Source of the DNA: Paenibacillus hemerocallicola
Lineage (GTDB): Bacteria; Bacillota; Bacilli; Paenibacillales; NBRC-103111
Length of the DNA stretch: 64,000 nt
Direction: 5' to 3'
Assembly (NCBI RefSeq): GCF_006265175.1
Contig: NZ_VDCQ01000044.1
Coordinates: forward strand, 17,626 to 81,625
The position numbers and the translations under genes are program-made. A model generated the notes under the pieces. The model was not told the origin of the DNA. It ran no database searches and saw only the letters and a list, made by a program, of their open reading frames with translations. Of the stretch, positions 9,228-19,697 are shown one piece after another (within the stretch, counting starts at the first letter, position 1; each line of letters begins with the position of its first letter).

Positions 9228-10658
9228 ATGATGAAAGTAATTCGTACTGATAAGAGACCGATCTGGCAGCAATTGCTTGATCAAGCGATTCATAATATTA
9301 CAAGCGGAATCTGGGCCCCAGGAGAATTGTTGATTCCTTCCCGCGAACTCGCTCACTTGGTAGGTGTCTCTCGCTCAACTATACAGATCGTCTACGAGGA
9401 ATTGCTAAGTCGAGGCTATACGGTTACATCTCGCCGAGGAGGAACGCGAGTTAGTAAATGGAATCAAGTCACTGAGTCTACGAAGGAAATAATAGAATAC
9501 GGCCCCATCCCCCCCTCACTTCCCTTGTTGAACTCGGCGGTCGATCAATTACATGACTGGTTCAGAGGCAAAGAACATGGAGAAGTGGATATTGATTTTA
9601 GTCCCCATGAACCTTATTTGGATGGACAATTTCAAAAGAACTGGCGACAATCGCTTCTCCACGCATCCGCTGCAATGGATTTATCAAGCTGGGCTTACGG
9701 TAATCCCTATGGATTCACACCATTACGCGAGCAAATTCAGCGTTATTTATCACTTGAACGAGGAATCCATATCCAAACCAATCAGATTCTGTTGACCTCA
9801 GGAGCTCAGCATAGCATTGACTTAATCGCACAATCGCTTCTATCAGATGGGGACACTGTCTCTGTAGAAGATCCCGGTTTCCCAGCTGCCTGGATGGCGA
9901 TGAAATATAGGCGTATGAATGTGTTGCCTGTTCCCGTTGATGAATATGGTCTTGTGGTTGAGCGTATTCACCCACAATCCAATCTGATCTTCGTGACCCC
10001 TTCGCACCAGTGCGCGGTCGGGGTCGTTATGTCGGAGCCGCGTAGGCAACAATTGCTGCATAAGGCCGCTCAAGAACAATTTTGGATCATTGAGGACGAT
10101 TATGATAGTGAATTTCGATATCGTGGGGAGCCGCTTCCAACTCTGTTTAGCCAGGCATCTAAAAATACCTTGTACCTCATGAGTTTTTCTAAAATGATTG
10201 CTCCAGGCATTCGTATTTCGGCTATCGTTGGCTCTGTAGAGGCAATTGCTCAACTAGCCAGGGTCCAGGAGCTGACTTACCGTCATCTGCCGATTATGGA
10301 TCAGCTGACACTAACCCACTTCATCAAGAATGGGCATTTTATGCGCCATATGAGAAGAGTCAGAAATGTGTACCGACGAAGGCACGAAGCCATGACAAAG
10401 GCTATTATGGCTAGCGGCTTAGGGGAGCGTTTCACACTAAGTGGAGTAGAAACGGGATTGCATATGTTACTTGAAGCTGAAGAGTCATACGACGAAGAAA
10501 CCGTGGCAAAGTTAGCTCTTCAAAAGGGAATGCGTGTATATCCTCTTGGACCCTATTGTTTGGAAAGCAAACGAAAGGGATGGGTGTTGGGGTTTGCAAA
10601 AGTAGATGAAGCATCGATTGAGCAGGGGATTCATCGTCTTGCGAAGTTGATCTTATAG
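9228..10658 (+). CDS. MocR/PdxR-family regulator (GntR wHTH fused to aminotransferase)
   Basis: The start is placed at the ATG at 9228, seven bases after GGAGGT, rather than at an upstream in-frame codon. Residues about 1-75 are a GntR winged helix (IWQQLLDQAIHNITSGIWAPGELLIPSR; VGVSRSTIQIVYEELLSRGY). The remainder is a fold-type I aminotransferase-like domain with a PLP-lysine candidate in YLMSFSKMIAPGIRI and IIEDDYDSEFRY for cofactor contacts. Such proteins use PLP as effector, often governing vitamin B6 or amino acid genes. The probable target is the divergent PPOx-like gene. Length (about 476 residues) is normal for the family. Confidence 0.92.
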   Translation: MMKVIRTDKRPIWQQLLDQAIHNITSGIWAPGELLIPSRELAHLVGVSRSTIQIVYEELLSRGYTVTSRRGGTRVSKWNQVTESTKEIIEYGPIPPSLPLLNSAVDQLHDWFRGKEHGEVDIDFSPHEPYLDGQFQKNWRQSLLHASAAMDLSSWAYGNPYGFTPLREQIQRYLSLERGIHIQTNQILLTSGAQHSIDLIAQSLLSDGDTVSVEDPGFPAAWMAMKYRRMNVLPVPVDEYGLVVERIHPQSNLIFVTPSHQCAVGVVMSEPRRQQLLHKAAQEQFWIIEDDYDSEFRYRGEPLPTLFSQASKNTLYLMSFSKMIAPGIRISAIVGSVEAIAQLARVQELTYRHLPIMDQLTLTHFIKNGHFMRHMRRVRNVYRRRHEAMTKAIMASGLGERFTLSGVETGLHMLLEAEESYDEETVAKLALQKGMRVYPLGPYCLESKRKGWVLGFAKVDEASIEQGIHRLAKLIL

Positions 10659-11028
10659 GGTCATTTCACAAACTAATTCACTGGCCCTCTACGCTCTTTT
10701 CATCCAAAAATTTATGATAAGGTTCAGCCTGTCACAATTAAACTAAGAAGAGTAAAGGTGTCGTACTGTGCATGGCGATTGCACGTCGATTTGCATCAAA
10801 ATAGTTTCTAATGATAATTCCGATTTCACAGCGTTATCCTTATTGAATTAATAAAGCGATATATCAACCTGGGTATGCTTCACTCGGAAAAGCCCACTCT
10901 ATTCTTTTCATTCTGCGTCGTTCAACAACCTCGTAGTCAATGGCGATTTCGTTCTTTGAAATAATTGGATTTTGAAGGTGAAATAAAAAGCTCCCTTTGG
11001 ACCGTAACCAAAGGGAGGCTTTGTTAGT
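10659..11028. other. Intergenic 370 bp; only a terminator seen
   Basis: Convergent 3' ends flank this stretch. Apart from the hairpin at 10986-11018 I see no gene or repeat. Confidence 0.6.
10986..11018 (-). terminator. Terminator of the dual-phosphoesterase SLH gene
   Basis: CTCCCTTTGG (10991-11000) pairs with CCAAAGGGAG (11008-11017); on the minus strand a run of T residues follows. Confidence 0.85.
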
Positions 11029-14000
11029 TTACTTAATGAACGCTTTAATAAAGTTTGTGAAGATTGTGGCGACACTTGCTCTATCGGCATTTGCCTTCGG
11101 TGCAAATATGTTTTCACCTACACCGCTTATAATACCGTAGCTTTGGATCCGTGTCACAGCATCTTTTGCCCAGTTGCTCACTGTACTTGCATCTGCAAAA
11201 TCCGGCTGGCTCGTGCTGGCCAGTATAATGCCCTTATGCTTTATATAGTTGTTCAGCATTAGAGCCATTTGCTCACGAGTGATTTGTGCATCAGGGTCAA
11301 ATCTTCCATTGCCTACGCCTGAAACAATTTTCTTATCTGTTGCCCAAGCGGCTGCCTTGCCATACCAAGCATGAATGTCAACATCGATAAATTCGGATGT
11401 CTTGTAGCTTGAAAGGTCTGCTCCCTCCATATTCGCAAGTACCAATACAAACATGGCTCTTGTCATTGTCATATCCGGAGCAAATATGCCATCGCTTACT
11501 CCGCTAAAGAGCTGGCGAGCTGTAACGAAGTCCACTGCCCCTGCATACCACTTTGTGCTTTCGACATCCGCAAACTTTACTTTATTGTAGCCAATAACAT
11601 ACCTTGAGAAGTGGCTAAGCGTCATCTTGACTGTACCAGTTGCAGCATCAAATCTCGCCAGTACCTGTTGAAGATTTCCGTTATCGTCCAAATAATAGAC
11701 GACAATTGCGTTTGCATCTTCTCCTGCTTTTAAACTGTACGGAACTTCAACGGTTGCATGACCGCCATTGAAATTCGACAGCTGGTCATCGCCGCTAGTT
11801 ACCGTAAAATCATATACCGGTCTGTCCGCAACTTTTTCCAGGATAGCTGCAGGCACGGAAAGTGCCCCCGGATCTACAACACTTGCAGAAACTTTCACAT
11901 CCGCCTTGGCTGCTCCCGCAATTGTTTGTAGAGCCTTGCTGTCGAAGGTGATTGCTGCAACAGGTGTTGAAATCGCAAGTGATTCTGTCTTGCCGTCGGC
12001 TACCGCTCCTATAGAAAGTTTTGGAATAGTCAATTCCACTGCCTTTGCATCGGCCGGAGCTACTACCTTGATTTCCACTTTGCCGCTTGCAGCTTCCGCG
12101 AATGCAAGTGCATCTGCCACTGCTTTTTCCGTTACGGTGGCATAAGCTGTGCTGCCTGTAGCGGTTTGTTTAACTTCCATTGTAACTGTGATGCTGTTAT
12201 TTTCCGTTTCGGACGGTTCCGGCTTTGGAGTTACGGTTCCATTGTTATTGCCGCTGCCCCCGCTGTTATTGCTGCTACCGCCGCTACTATTGTTGTTACC
12301 CTCACTATTATTGCTTCCGTCGTCACTACCATTGTCGCTGTCGCCGCCGCTTGGCATGTTTTCATACCCGGCTTTCAATGTAACCTGGCTTGCCGGCATC
12401 GCAAATGCAAATGGATTTGCTGTGTAACTTTCATTTGCTAGACCTGTCGCTGTCCATTTTACAAAGCGTTGTCCGTTTGGAACAGAAGCCTTTACCGTAA
12501 CCTGCGAGTCTTGCTTAACCTGTGCAGGACTGCTTACCGCAATTCCATCTACGGTAATAGTGCCTCCATCCACAGTCAGGGCAGAGACTTTCCTGTCTTC
12601 TACTGTCAAAGGTATGGTGTATACAGTGGAGTTCAAATCTGCAAAGGTTATAACAAGGTCATATGTCCCTGGAACTAAATTACCATACTCGGGAAGCTTG
12701 TTTATGTCATCATATGCAATTTCAAGCCGTTCCGGAGGTGCGCCATAGCCTGTGCTTGGGAACCAATAGCCGCCGGCGGCATCAAGAACCAGTGCATTGT
12801 CCTTCATGATCTTCACGCTGTTTACAGCTTTCCGCCAGTTTTCCGGTTGGATTCCCAAAGCGCCGCTGCCAAAGTCTACCGTTACCCAAATATGCGCTTC
12901 AACAGCCCTGTTGTAATATGCACTGGTTGAGACAAGGCTTGGAGCAACGCCGGAAGTAGCGTCGGACAGCTTGAAGGTGACGTCAATCGAGTGTACGGCG
13001 GTAACATTGTCAAAAATAAATTCGCCTGCCGCTGCCGCCGCCTTGTTTTCCACTCCGTCAACTTTTACGGTGTCGATTTCAAAATATTTGTTTGGAGTGA
13101 AGGTGAACTTCTGACTTTGTCCGCGCTCGACCAAAACATAACCGTTTGGAGAAATGGTCCCGCCCGTATTTGCCGTTGCTATTACGGTCACGAAGTTATC
13201 TTCCGTTCCCCCGCCAACATCAATAGCTCGGGGTACGGGTACGTTGTTTGTTGCATCCCAATCCCAAACCTTGGTAAAGTCCCATCCCAACGCCTCGAAA
13301 GCTGTTTTTTGCGCAAGTTCAGAAGCCGTCTTTCCTACAAAAGCTGCGGTGATTCCTGTAGGCAGCCCACTTGTGCTTAACTTGACACTGTCATAGTAGT
13401 TGACTTGATTCGGGTCGATGATTGGCCTGCTGCCGGACCAATAGCCTGCTATTTTACCAGGTGCAGCCTCGTATACTGCATTGGACACCGAATTGCCAGT
13501 AAAGGTTTGGAGCAGACTGCCTGAAGAACCGCCCATATCACCTACAACAGCACCGAAATATTGACCTCCGACAAGCCCTGTGACCGTACCCTTCACATAG
13601 TTATTAAGAATAACTTTTCCGGTTGTCGTATCTCTTTGGGTAAGCGGCGAACCTGAACCGTTCCAATTTGTACCTCCGATCAAGCCGCCAACCGTATTTC
13701 CATAAACTTCTGCGGTTACGGAGGAATTTTGCACAGTGCCCGCATGGAGCAAACCTACAATACCGCCCGTATAGCCGGCACCGGTTACTTTTCCATCCAC
13801 ATAGCTGTTTTCAATCGTGCCGATAGAAGTTCCCGCAATGGAACCCGTGCTATTGACGCCGGTAATATCTACATTCACCAATTTTACATTGGCCACTCTG
13901 CCGCCTGCACCTATATAAGCAAATAAGCCAGTGTTATTGTTGCCGCTCAATATGTTTAGATTTCGTATCTTATAACCTTTTCCGTTGAATGTGCCTAGAA

Positions 14001-17000
14001 ATGGAGTTGGAGTGGCGCCGCCACCGATTGCGGAAAATGACACGTCTTTCATATCGATATCCGCCGATAACTCGTATTTTCCGTCGATCGGATAGGCGGG
14101 TGTGCCAAAACCTAATGAAAATGCGACCAACTCGCTTGCTGTTCCTATTTTTACAGCTGTTGTCCCGCTGCCGGCAAGAGGTGTGACTTTAGCCGTGGCC
14201 AAGCTTGTTGCGACTCCGTTATAAAACCCTGTTCCCGTGGCGACGGAGCGCAAATACAAACCTACATCCGCCGTTTTGATCGAATAATTCGATGAAGCTT
14301 CTCCTGCGATGGCTGTCCACGTCGTGCCGTCTGTTGAGCGTTCCCATCTGAAAGTAGCGGTAGCGCTTGATGGAGTAACGGATGCATTCAGGGTTTGTCC
14401 TTCTTTAGCAATCCCTGTAACCGCAACATTCGTTATCGTCAACTCGTTGACGTCCTGCGGGACCTGAGGATAACTCCATGCCGACAAATCGGGAGTACGC
14501 GGTTTGTTTGTAACAAGTGCGTTGCTATCCCCGGTTACCAGAGTTCCATTGGAATCATATCCCTTGCTCGTCACTCTGATTTCGCTTGGTGAAATTGAAA
14601 TATTCGAGAATCCTGGTCCTATTGCTCTTACATCCACATACGCAACGTTTGCAGGGTCTTTTGTGTAATAGGTTCCGCGTCTGTCGTTATTTCCGGAATA
14701 GCTTGTGATATAGGTTGTTCCGTTGCCGTAAGTCTGTGGCTCAATGATTGCGCCATTGGCATACAGCTTCGTGCGGACATAGAGGTGGTCGTGTCCCATA
14801 AGCACCACATCGACTCCCGCTTCATCAAAAGCGCTTGTCCAGGATGCGACAGGGTTTGCCATACGGTATCCGAAAAGAGATTTGTGTATGACCGCAACAC
14901 GCCATTTGGTCGGGTTTTGTTTAACGACCGACTTCATCCAATCCTGCTGCGCTTTGATTTGCGCGGCGTTGTTCTGGTCCTGGTAATCCATCATTAAGAA
15001 AAGGGTATCGCCATAAACAAAGTAGTAGTTGCTAGACTCAAACTGCATCTTGTCCATACCCGCTACCATTCTTTGAGTACCGTCGCCTCCGCCGTAATAT
15101 GACGCGCCGTTTTTAGGCGGATTGTAGCGTCCCAGCAGGTTTTGCAACGTGGGGTCCACCGGGTTCCAGCTGTTGTTCGGCGCCCAGCTATTGCCCGCAC
15201 CGTCGTACTCATGATTTCCTGTCCCCATATACAGCGGAACACGCGCGAACGTATCGGCGTTTGACTCAAAAAAACCGTCCCATTCCGAGGTGTCGAACCC
15301 ATAAGTAACCTGGTCGCCCGAGCTCAGAATAAACGCAGCATTCGGGAAATCAGTAAATGCTTGGTTGAGAGCTTTGTTGTTGTGATTGACTTTATTGTTA
15401 CTTGCTGCATGAACGTCAGTAACCCAGTTAAAATTAAATGTATCGAGATTGCTGGCAGGAGTTGTAAAGCCGACCGGCGATTCTACGCTTGTAACATTCG
15501 TCGAACCGTCACCGACGGAATATACATATTCCGTGCCAGGCTCCAGTGCGGCCGTTTCCGCCTTATGGCTTTGTACCGGCGCAACAGAGTACGCAGTCCC
15601 TGCACTATTATAGTTAGCTTTTGAGATGGCGCTTGAAAGGTCTACCGCGTTATTGGTTCCTACAGCAACATTGGTAAACTTTCCGCCATTGCTTTCAAAG
15701 TCCGATTTTTTGGCATAATACAGTTGCGTTGTCTTAGTTGTTACTGGCGTTACCCAGTTAAATCGTGCGATATACTTGCCTGACTCTTGTTTAAAGGAGT
15801 CGAACAAGTAGGTTACGGAGGTAGGCGCTTTGCCTCCGCCTGTCGGTTGGGTGATCTTATTCCCTGATTTGGTAATGGTGAATTCATCGATGACACGGAA
15901 AGGATTTTCAGAGCCTGTAGCTTTATAGTACGCTTTATAGATTATCGCATTGCTAGTAACCTCCACCTTGCTGTACACGCCTGGTGAGTAGATGGCCCCG
16001 CCGCCCGTGCCGGTTTTGTTTATGCGAAGGTCATAAAAATAGTCATTCCAGGAAGTGTCACGGCTGGTGTCCAGACTGTAACCATAATTGTAAACCGATC
16101 CGCCTATGACATAGGTAGGTGCTTCGCCGAATTTTGCTTTTTCAAAGCTTCCTGTACCTGGCGCAGTAGAAGTTGTCTTTAAAGTGGTTCTAGCATAGGC
16201 ATGCTCATGACCGTTGAATACCAAATCCACGCCTGCATCGGTAAGTTTTTTACCTGTTACATTGTCGATTTGATAGTGACTTGAACCCGGGTCATAGGGT
16301 GGAACATGAAGATATGCGATTTTCCATTTCTTAGTGGTTTTCGCAGCCTCATCCGCCAAAAATCCCCATTGAATGGCGTTGTCAGCGGAAGAAGCAAAAG
16401 AATTAAGAGAAATAAACAAGGCGTCTCCATATTCAAAGGAATATACTGTTCCATCTGCAGCTGAAGACAGTCCGCTTGGTTTCCGCAAAGATGTATGGTT
16501 AAATCTTGCTTTATACTGTACAAAATCTCTGTCATAGGATGCACCGTCATGGTTACCCGGGGTTGCCATGATTGGCAGCGTATCTAAAAGGTTTTGGGCT
16601 GCATCAAAGAAATACTGCCATTGGTCAGAAACATGCCCATCCTCTACCACATCGCCCATATGAAGAAGAAACGCAGCATCCGGTTCATTTGCCTTAATAT
16701 AGTCGTATAACTTAGCTGTATTGTCAAACGCGCTTACGGATGTCCCCTGTGTATCAGGGGTGATAACAAAAGAAAACGGTTTCTTGCCGTTAGAATCGAC
16801 AGGAGACGTAAAGCTGGCGGTAGCACTATATCCGCTACTTGCGTTGCCAACTTTATAATAATACTTTGTTCCAGGAGTAAGATCCTGAACAATAACATTA
16901 AAGGAATGGATAGCTTTAAAGCCAGTCCGCCTATTCTCAGGAAAAATATCTGTGGCCACTGGAGAGCTCATTGTTGCGCTTTTTATTACACCACCAACCA

Positions 17001-17235
17001 GGTCGGATGATGTGCCATAAATAATTTCTGAATTATTCACCGTCGGATCCGTTACCCAATTAAAACTCATCGCCGATTTGCCTGCTTCTGCCCCCCCGGC
17101 TATACTCATTGCAATTTGTGACGGAATGGCCGCAGGTGCTGCCGCACTTGCTGTCATAGGTGCTGCAAGTCCAGAAATAACTAAAAGCACTGCTAAAATT
17201 GCCGAAATTAGTTTTGACGCTGATGTTCTGTGCAC
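11029..17235 (-). CDS. Giant secreted SLH protein with two metallophosphoesterase modules
   Basis: The GTG at 17235 is chosen because AGGAG lies 11 bases upstream and a signal peptide follows (HRTSASKLISAILAVLLVISG...ASAAA); an in-frame TTG exists 21 bases earlier. About 2068 residues. Module 1: purple-acid-phosphatase-type fibronectin-like domain then a calcineurin-like domain with GDVVEDG, GNHDG and GHEHAYAR. Module 2 repeats this plan (SSGDQVTYG, GTGNHEYDG, GHDHLYVR). Then an Ig-like domain (about 940-1015), a GLUG-type repeat region (about 1085-1230), a Bacteroides-type repeat (about 1355-1430), a Gly/Ser/Asn linker (about 1635-1685) and three SLH modules ending in FIKAFIK. It is predicted to be a wall-anchored phosphomonoesterase or phosphodiesterase. 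The two phosphatase units differ in sequence, so substrates may differ. Confidence 0.9.
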   Translation of the reverse strand: MHRTSASKLISAILAVLLVISGLAAPMTASAAAPAAIPSQIAMSIAGGAEAGKSAMSFNWVTDPTVNNSEIIYGTSSDLVGGVIKSATMSSPVATDIFPENRRTGFKAIHSFNVIVQDLTPGTKYYYKVGNASSGYSATASFTSPVDSNGKKPFSFVITPDTQGTSVSAFDNTAKLYDYIKANEPDAAFLLHMGDVVEDGHVSDQWQYFFDAAQNLLDTLPIMATPGNHDGASYDRDFVQYKARFNHTSLRKPSGLSSAADGTVYSFEYGDALFISLNSFASSADNAIQWGFLADEAAKTTKKWKIAYLHVPPYDPGSSHYQIDNVTGKKLTDAGVDLVFNGHEHAYARTTLKTTSTAPGTGSFEKAKFGEAPTYVIGGSVYNYGYSLDTSRDTSWNDYFYDLRINKTGTGGGAIYSPGVYSKVEVTSNAIIYKAYYKATGSENPFRVIDEFTITKSGNKITQPTGGGKAPTSVTYLFDSFKQESGKYIARFNWVTPVTTKTTQLYYAKKSDFESNGGKFTNVAVGTNNAVDLSSAISKANYNSAGTAYSVAPVQSHKAETAALEPGTEYVYSVGDGSTNVTSVESPVGFTTPASNLDTFNFNWVTDVHAASNNKVNHNNKALNQAFTDFPNAAFILSSGDQVTYGFDTSEWDGFFESNADTFARVPLYMGTGNHEYDGAGNSWAPNNSWNPVDPTLQNLLGRYNPPKNGASYYGGGDGTQRMVAGMDKMQFESSNYYFVYGDTLFLMMDYQDQNNAAQIKAQQDWMKSVVKQNPTKWRVAVIHKSLFGYRMANPVASWTSAFDEAGVDVVLMGHDHLYVRTKLYANGAIIEPQTYGNGTTYITSYSGNNDRRGTYYTKDPANVAYVDVRAIGPGFSNISISPSEIRVTSKGYDSNGTLVTGDSNALVTNKPRTPDLSAWSYPQVPQDVNELTITNVAVTGIAKEGQTLNASVTPSSATATFRWERSTDGTTWTAIAGEASSNYSIKTADVGLYLRSVATGTGFYNGVATSLATAKVTPLAGSGTTAVKIGTASELVAFSLGFGTPAYPIDGKYELSADIDMKDVSFSAIGGGATPTPFLGTFNGKGYKIRNLNILSGNNNTGLFAYIGAGGRVANVKLVNVDITGVNSTGSIAGTSIGTIENSYVDGKVTGAGYTGGIVGLLHAGTVQNSSVTAEVYGNTVGGLIGGTNWNGSGSPLTQRDTTTGKVILNNYVKGTVTGLVGGQYFGAVVGDMGGSSGSLLQTFTGNSVSNAVYEAAPGKIAGYWSGSRPIIDPNQVNYYDSVKLSTSGLPTGITAAFVGKTASELAQKTAFEALGWDFTKVWDWDATNNVPVPRAIDVGGGTEDNFVTVIATANTGGTISPNGYVLVERGQSQKFTFTPNKYFEIDTVKVDGVENKAAAAAGEFIFDNVTAVHSIDVTFKLSDATSGVAPSLVSTSAYYNRAVEAHIWVTVDFGSGALGIQPENWRKAVNSVKIMKDNALVLDAAGGYWFPSTGYGAPPERLEIAYDDINKLPEYGNLVPGTYDLVITFADLNSTVYTIPLTVEDRKVSALTVDGGTITVDGIAVSSPAQVKQDSQVTVKASVPNGQRFVKWTATGLANESYTANPFAFAMPASQVTLKAGYENMPSGGDSDNGSDDGSNNSEGNNNSSGGSSNNSGGSGNNNGTVTPKPEPSETENNSITVTMEVKQTATGSTAYATVTEKAVADALAFAEAASGKVEIKVVAPADAKAVELTIPKLSIGAVADGKTESLAISTPVAAITFDSKALQTIAGAAKADVKVSASVVDPGALSVPAAILEKVADRPVYDFTVTSGDDQLSNFNGGHATVEVPYSLKAGEDANAIVVYYLDDNGNLQQVLARFDAATGTVKMTLSHFSRYVIGYNKVKFADVESTKWYAGAVDFVTARQLFSGVSDGIFAPDMTMTRAMFVLVLANMEGADLSSYKTSEFIDVDIHAWYGKAAAWATDKKIVSGVGNGRFDPDAQITREQMALMLNNYIKHKGIILASTSQPDFADASTVSNWAKDAVTRIQSYGIISGVGENIFAPKANADRASVATIFTNFIKAFIK

Positions 17236-17344
17236 TTCAAGCAGATCTCCTCTCAATTAGATATACGGCCATTATGATCACTGTATATTAAATCTAATCG
17301 AGTATTATTTTAAGATTGTGTTAATTCTTATATGATTATTATTT

Positions 17345-17380
17345 AAAAATAACCGCCTTCCAAGAAGGGCGGTTATTTTT
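17345..17380. terminator. Bidirectional terminator
   Basis: AAAAATAACCGCC pairs with GGCGGTTATTTTT; strong stem with A and T tails on both strands, between the phosphoesterase gene 3' end and the giant SLH gene promoter region. Confidence 0.85.
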
Positions 17381-17508
17381 GAATAATCCATACTTTTCGG
17401 GATAACTTGCATAAAATCGTTTCGGTATCCGTTGTGCTGCGCGACTGCCGCTAGAAAGCTAGAAAGGCATGTTAGCCGGCCTTTTCAGAGCCGGCATTCT
17501 TATCGGCC

Positions 17509-18336
17509 CTAATCGAATTCCTCACGGATGTCGATTTCCAGATCCGTTTGTTCGTCAATCTCCCCGCCCGGACGATGGAAACCTTTCAGTCGATCGTGCA
17601 GCGCTTTGGCGCTTCGGAGCAGCGAATCGCCACCCGCATCGATTGTCCGAATACGAACCTGATGCCCGTCCAGCTCGATCAAGCGAAAGCACGGACGGCA
17701 AAAGGCCGCGGCCGTCTGGATAAACCGCCACTGTCCTTGATGGACAACCGAATGCGTATGGGTATGGCCATTAAAATAAAACCCGGGACCGCCGCGCTCC
17801 CTCAGAAGCGGACGCATATCCTGATACGGCATGAATGGTCGCTCCCCGCCAGGCGAGCCGGAGGTCGTTTCGGGTACCGGATGGTGACCGAAGACGAGGA
17901 TCGGCTTGTCCATCGAACGGGGTATTTGTTCACGAAGCCAGTCCCACTGCTCGGCATCCAGCCCCCAACCGTGCAATTCCGCTTCTTTGGTCGTATCCAA
18001 AAAAACGAGAAGCGCTTCGTCGGTTTCCATAGCCCCGTACCTCGGTTGGCCTGTTACGGTCAATAGCTCGCTTTTGGGCATCGAGAGGACATCGTGATTT
18101 CCGAGAACGCTGCGGAATGTTGCGCCCGCGTCGTCGAAGTACTGCTGGAGGCTCTCGAATTCTTCGGCAAGTCCCATATGGGTTAAATCTCCGATCGATA
18201 TGTAAAGGTCGGCCCCGTTGTCCAGTATCGTCCGCACATAATTATCGAAAAAAGAGTCCCTGTCATTAAGGAGCGGCGCGTTATCGTCCGTGGAGGCGAA
18301 ATAATGCAAGTCCCCTATCAAAACAATCTTCAACAT
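17509..18336 (-). CDS. Cytoplasmic calcineurin-like metallophosphoesterase
   Basis: 275 residues with all the metal-ligand motifs in order: GDLHYF (about 8), ISIGDLTHMG (about 46), GNHD (about 78), GHHPVP (about 150) and NGHTHTH (about 188). No signal peptide. The ATG at 18336 follows GGGGG. It starts 25 bp after the stop of the GntR/LacI-type regulator and on the same strand, so they are probably cotranscribed. The family hydrolyses phosphomonoesters, diesters or cyclic nucleotides; the regulator context hints at a sugar-phosphate or glycerophosphodiester substrate, which is inference. Confidence 0.88.
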   Translation of the reverse strand: MLKIVLIGDLHYFASTDDNAPLLNDRDSFFDNYVRTILDNGADLYISIGDLTHMGLAEEFESLQQYFDDAGATFRSVLGNHDVLSMPKSELLTVTGQPRYGAMETDEALLVFLDTTKEAELHGWGLDAEQWDWLREQIPRSMDKPILVFGHHPVPETTSGSPGGERPFMPYQDMRPLLRERGGPGFYFNGHTHTHSVVHQGQWRFIQTAAAFCRPCFRLIELDGHQVRIRTIDAGGDSLLRSAKALHDRLKGFHRPGGEIDEQTDLEIDIREEFD

Positions 18337-18361
18337 GTCGGCATACCCCCATGTTCTATGC

Positions 18362-19534
18362 TTACTTTGATATTTGCCTACTGCGAGGCGCGGTAGATTG
18401 GCGTACGATAAGCTCGGTCGGCACTTCCATTTTTCGACGCTCCTGCATCGGATCCTCGATCACCGAAACGATCAGGCCCGCCGCTATTTTCCCAAGCTCG
18501 TATTCGTGTTGGACGACGCATGTTGGCGGAATTCTGGAGAAGCCGGACAACTCATAGTCGTCGAAAAACACGACGGACAGCTGCTCCGGTATACGCAGGC
18601 CCATCTCTTCCGCCACTTGTATGACATTCAAGCCGATACCCGTGTTGACGGCAAATATGGCGGTCATATCCGAGTTTTTCTTCAAAAATGTCTGAAGCCC
18701 TTTTTTCACTTCGTCGTCGCAGCGGCCGGTATGCATGATGCAGTTCACATCCCCCATAACCAGATGGCTGTCCCGAAGCCGATGCTCGACCGGAACGCCG
18801 TGATCGGCCAAAGCGGATTCATAACCGGCCAGCCGATCTTCGATGCTGCTGACTCCCCTATGCGGGGGAGAGAGAAAGCCGATGCAAGAATGACCCAATT
18901 GGATCAAATGCTCGACGGCGCTTCTCGCTCCCAGAAAATTGTCCGAAACGACACAGTTCAGGTCCAACCCTCGCAAATACCGATCGATCACAACCAAAGG
19001 GAAATGATCCAACGTAAGCCGAAGCACTTCTTCGCTGTAGGCGTCTCCCTCCACAGGGTAAATGATAACCCCCGCCACTTGAAGCTTTAGGACCTCCTCG
19101 ATCACCTTCTTCTCCATATCGCGAGAGCCGTTCGTTTTGCAGAACAGCAGCCGGAAGCCCAGCCGCGCAAGCTCCTCCTCGATTCCATTGAGCAGATTCA
19201 GCATGCGGGTGGAGAAGGCCGTGGGCAACAGACAGGCGACCAGTTTCGGCCGTTCATGCCGCTCTTGGCCGGAGACGTCGCGGAATACGAAAGACTCTCC
19301 GGCATAATGGGGGGAAATATACGACCCTTTGCCCTGGATCCGATAAATGAATCCTTGCTCGATAAAGTCATCCAGCGCATTTTTGACCGTCAGCCGGCTG
19401 ACCCGAAATAATGCGGACAGCTCGCTTTCCGAAGGCAGTTTGTGATCGGCCTTCCAGTTCTGTTTTTTCATTTCGTCCAGCACGTATTGCTGGATCTGTT
19501 TGTACATCGGAACCTTCTTGACAGGCCTGCTCAT
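18362..19534 (-). CDS. GntR-LacI hybrid sugar-responsive regulator (AraR-like architecture)
   Basis: The start is placed at ATG 19534 with AAAAGGA seven bases upstream; a TTG 21 bases earlier lacks a ribosome site. Residues about 10-75 form a GntR winged helix (LPSESELSALFRVSRLTVKNAL; GKGSYISP). From about residue 85 the sequence is a LacI/periplasmic-binding effector domain (GIEEELARLGFRLLFCKT; IDRYLRGLDLNCVVSDN; HSCIGFLSPP). This combination occurs in AraR-type repressors responding to a sugar. It is divergent from a sugar-binding lipoprotein remnant; both promoters share a 13-bp direct repeat that may be the operator. Confidence 0.9.
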   Translation of the reverse strand: MSRPVKKVPMYKQIQQYVLDEMKKQNWKADHKLPSESELSALFRVSRLTVKNALDDFIEQGFIYRIQGKGSYISPHYAGESFVFRDVSGQERHERPKLVACLLPTAFSTRMLNLLNGIEEELARLGFRLLFCKTNGSRDMEKKVIEEVLKLQVAGVIIYPVEGDAYSEEVLRLTLDHFPLVVIDRYLRGLDLNCVVSDNFLGARSAVEHLIQLGHSCIGFLSPPHRGVSSIEDRLAGYESALADHGVPVEHRLRDSHLVMGDVNCIMHTGRCDDEVKKGLQTFLKKNSDMTAIFAVNTGIGLNVIQVAEEMGLRIPEQLSVVFFDDYELSGFSRIPPTCVVQHEYELGKIAAGLIVSVIEDPMQERRKMEVPTELIVRQSTAPRSRQISK

Positions 19535-19567
19535 CTTCTCATCCTTTTCGACCAACTTATATATATA

Positions 19568-19580
19568 AAATATACAAGTT
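19568..19580. promoter_or_regulatory. Candidate GntR operator, copy A
   Basis: AAATATACAAGTT, 34 bp upstream of the regulator start; an identical 13-mer is at 19698-19710. Confidence 0.4.
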
Positions 19581-19697
19581 TACAAAATCTTATAAGCAAG
19601 AAAAACAAATCTCGATTGATTTACATAAATACCAGATATATATTGATATCGAGGCTAATGAAAATGAAGTATTCACGCCCCTAAGACGTATATTATC

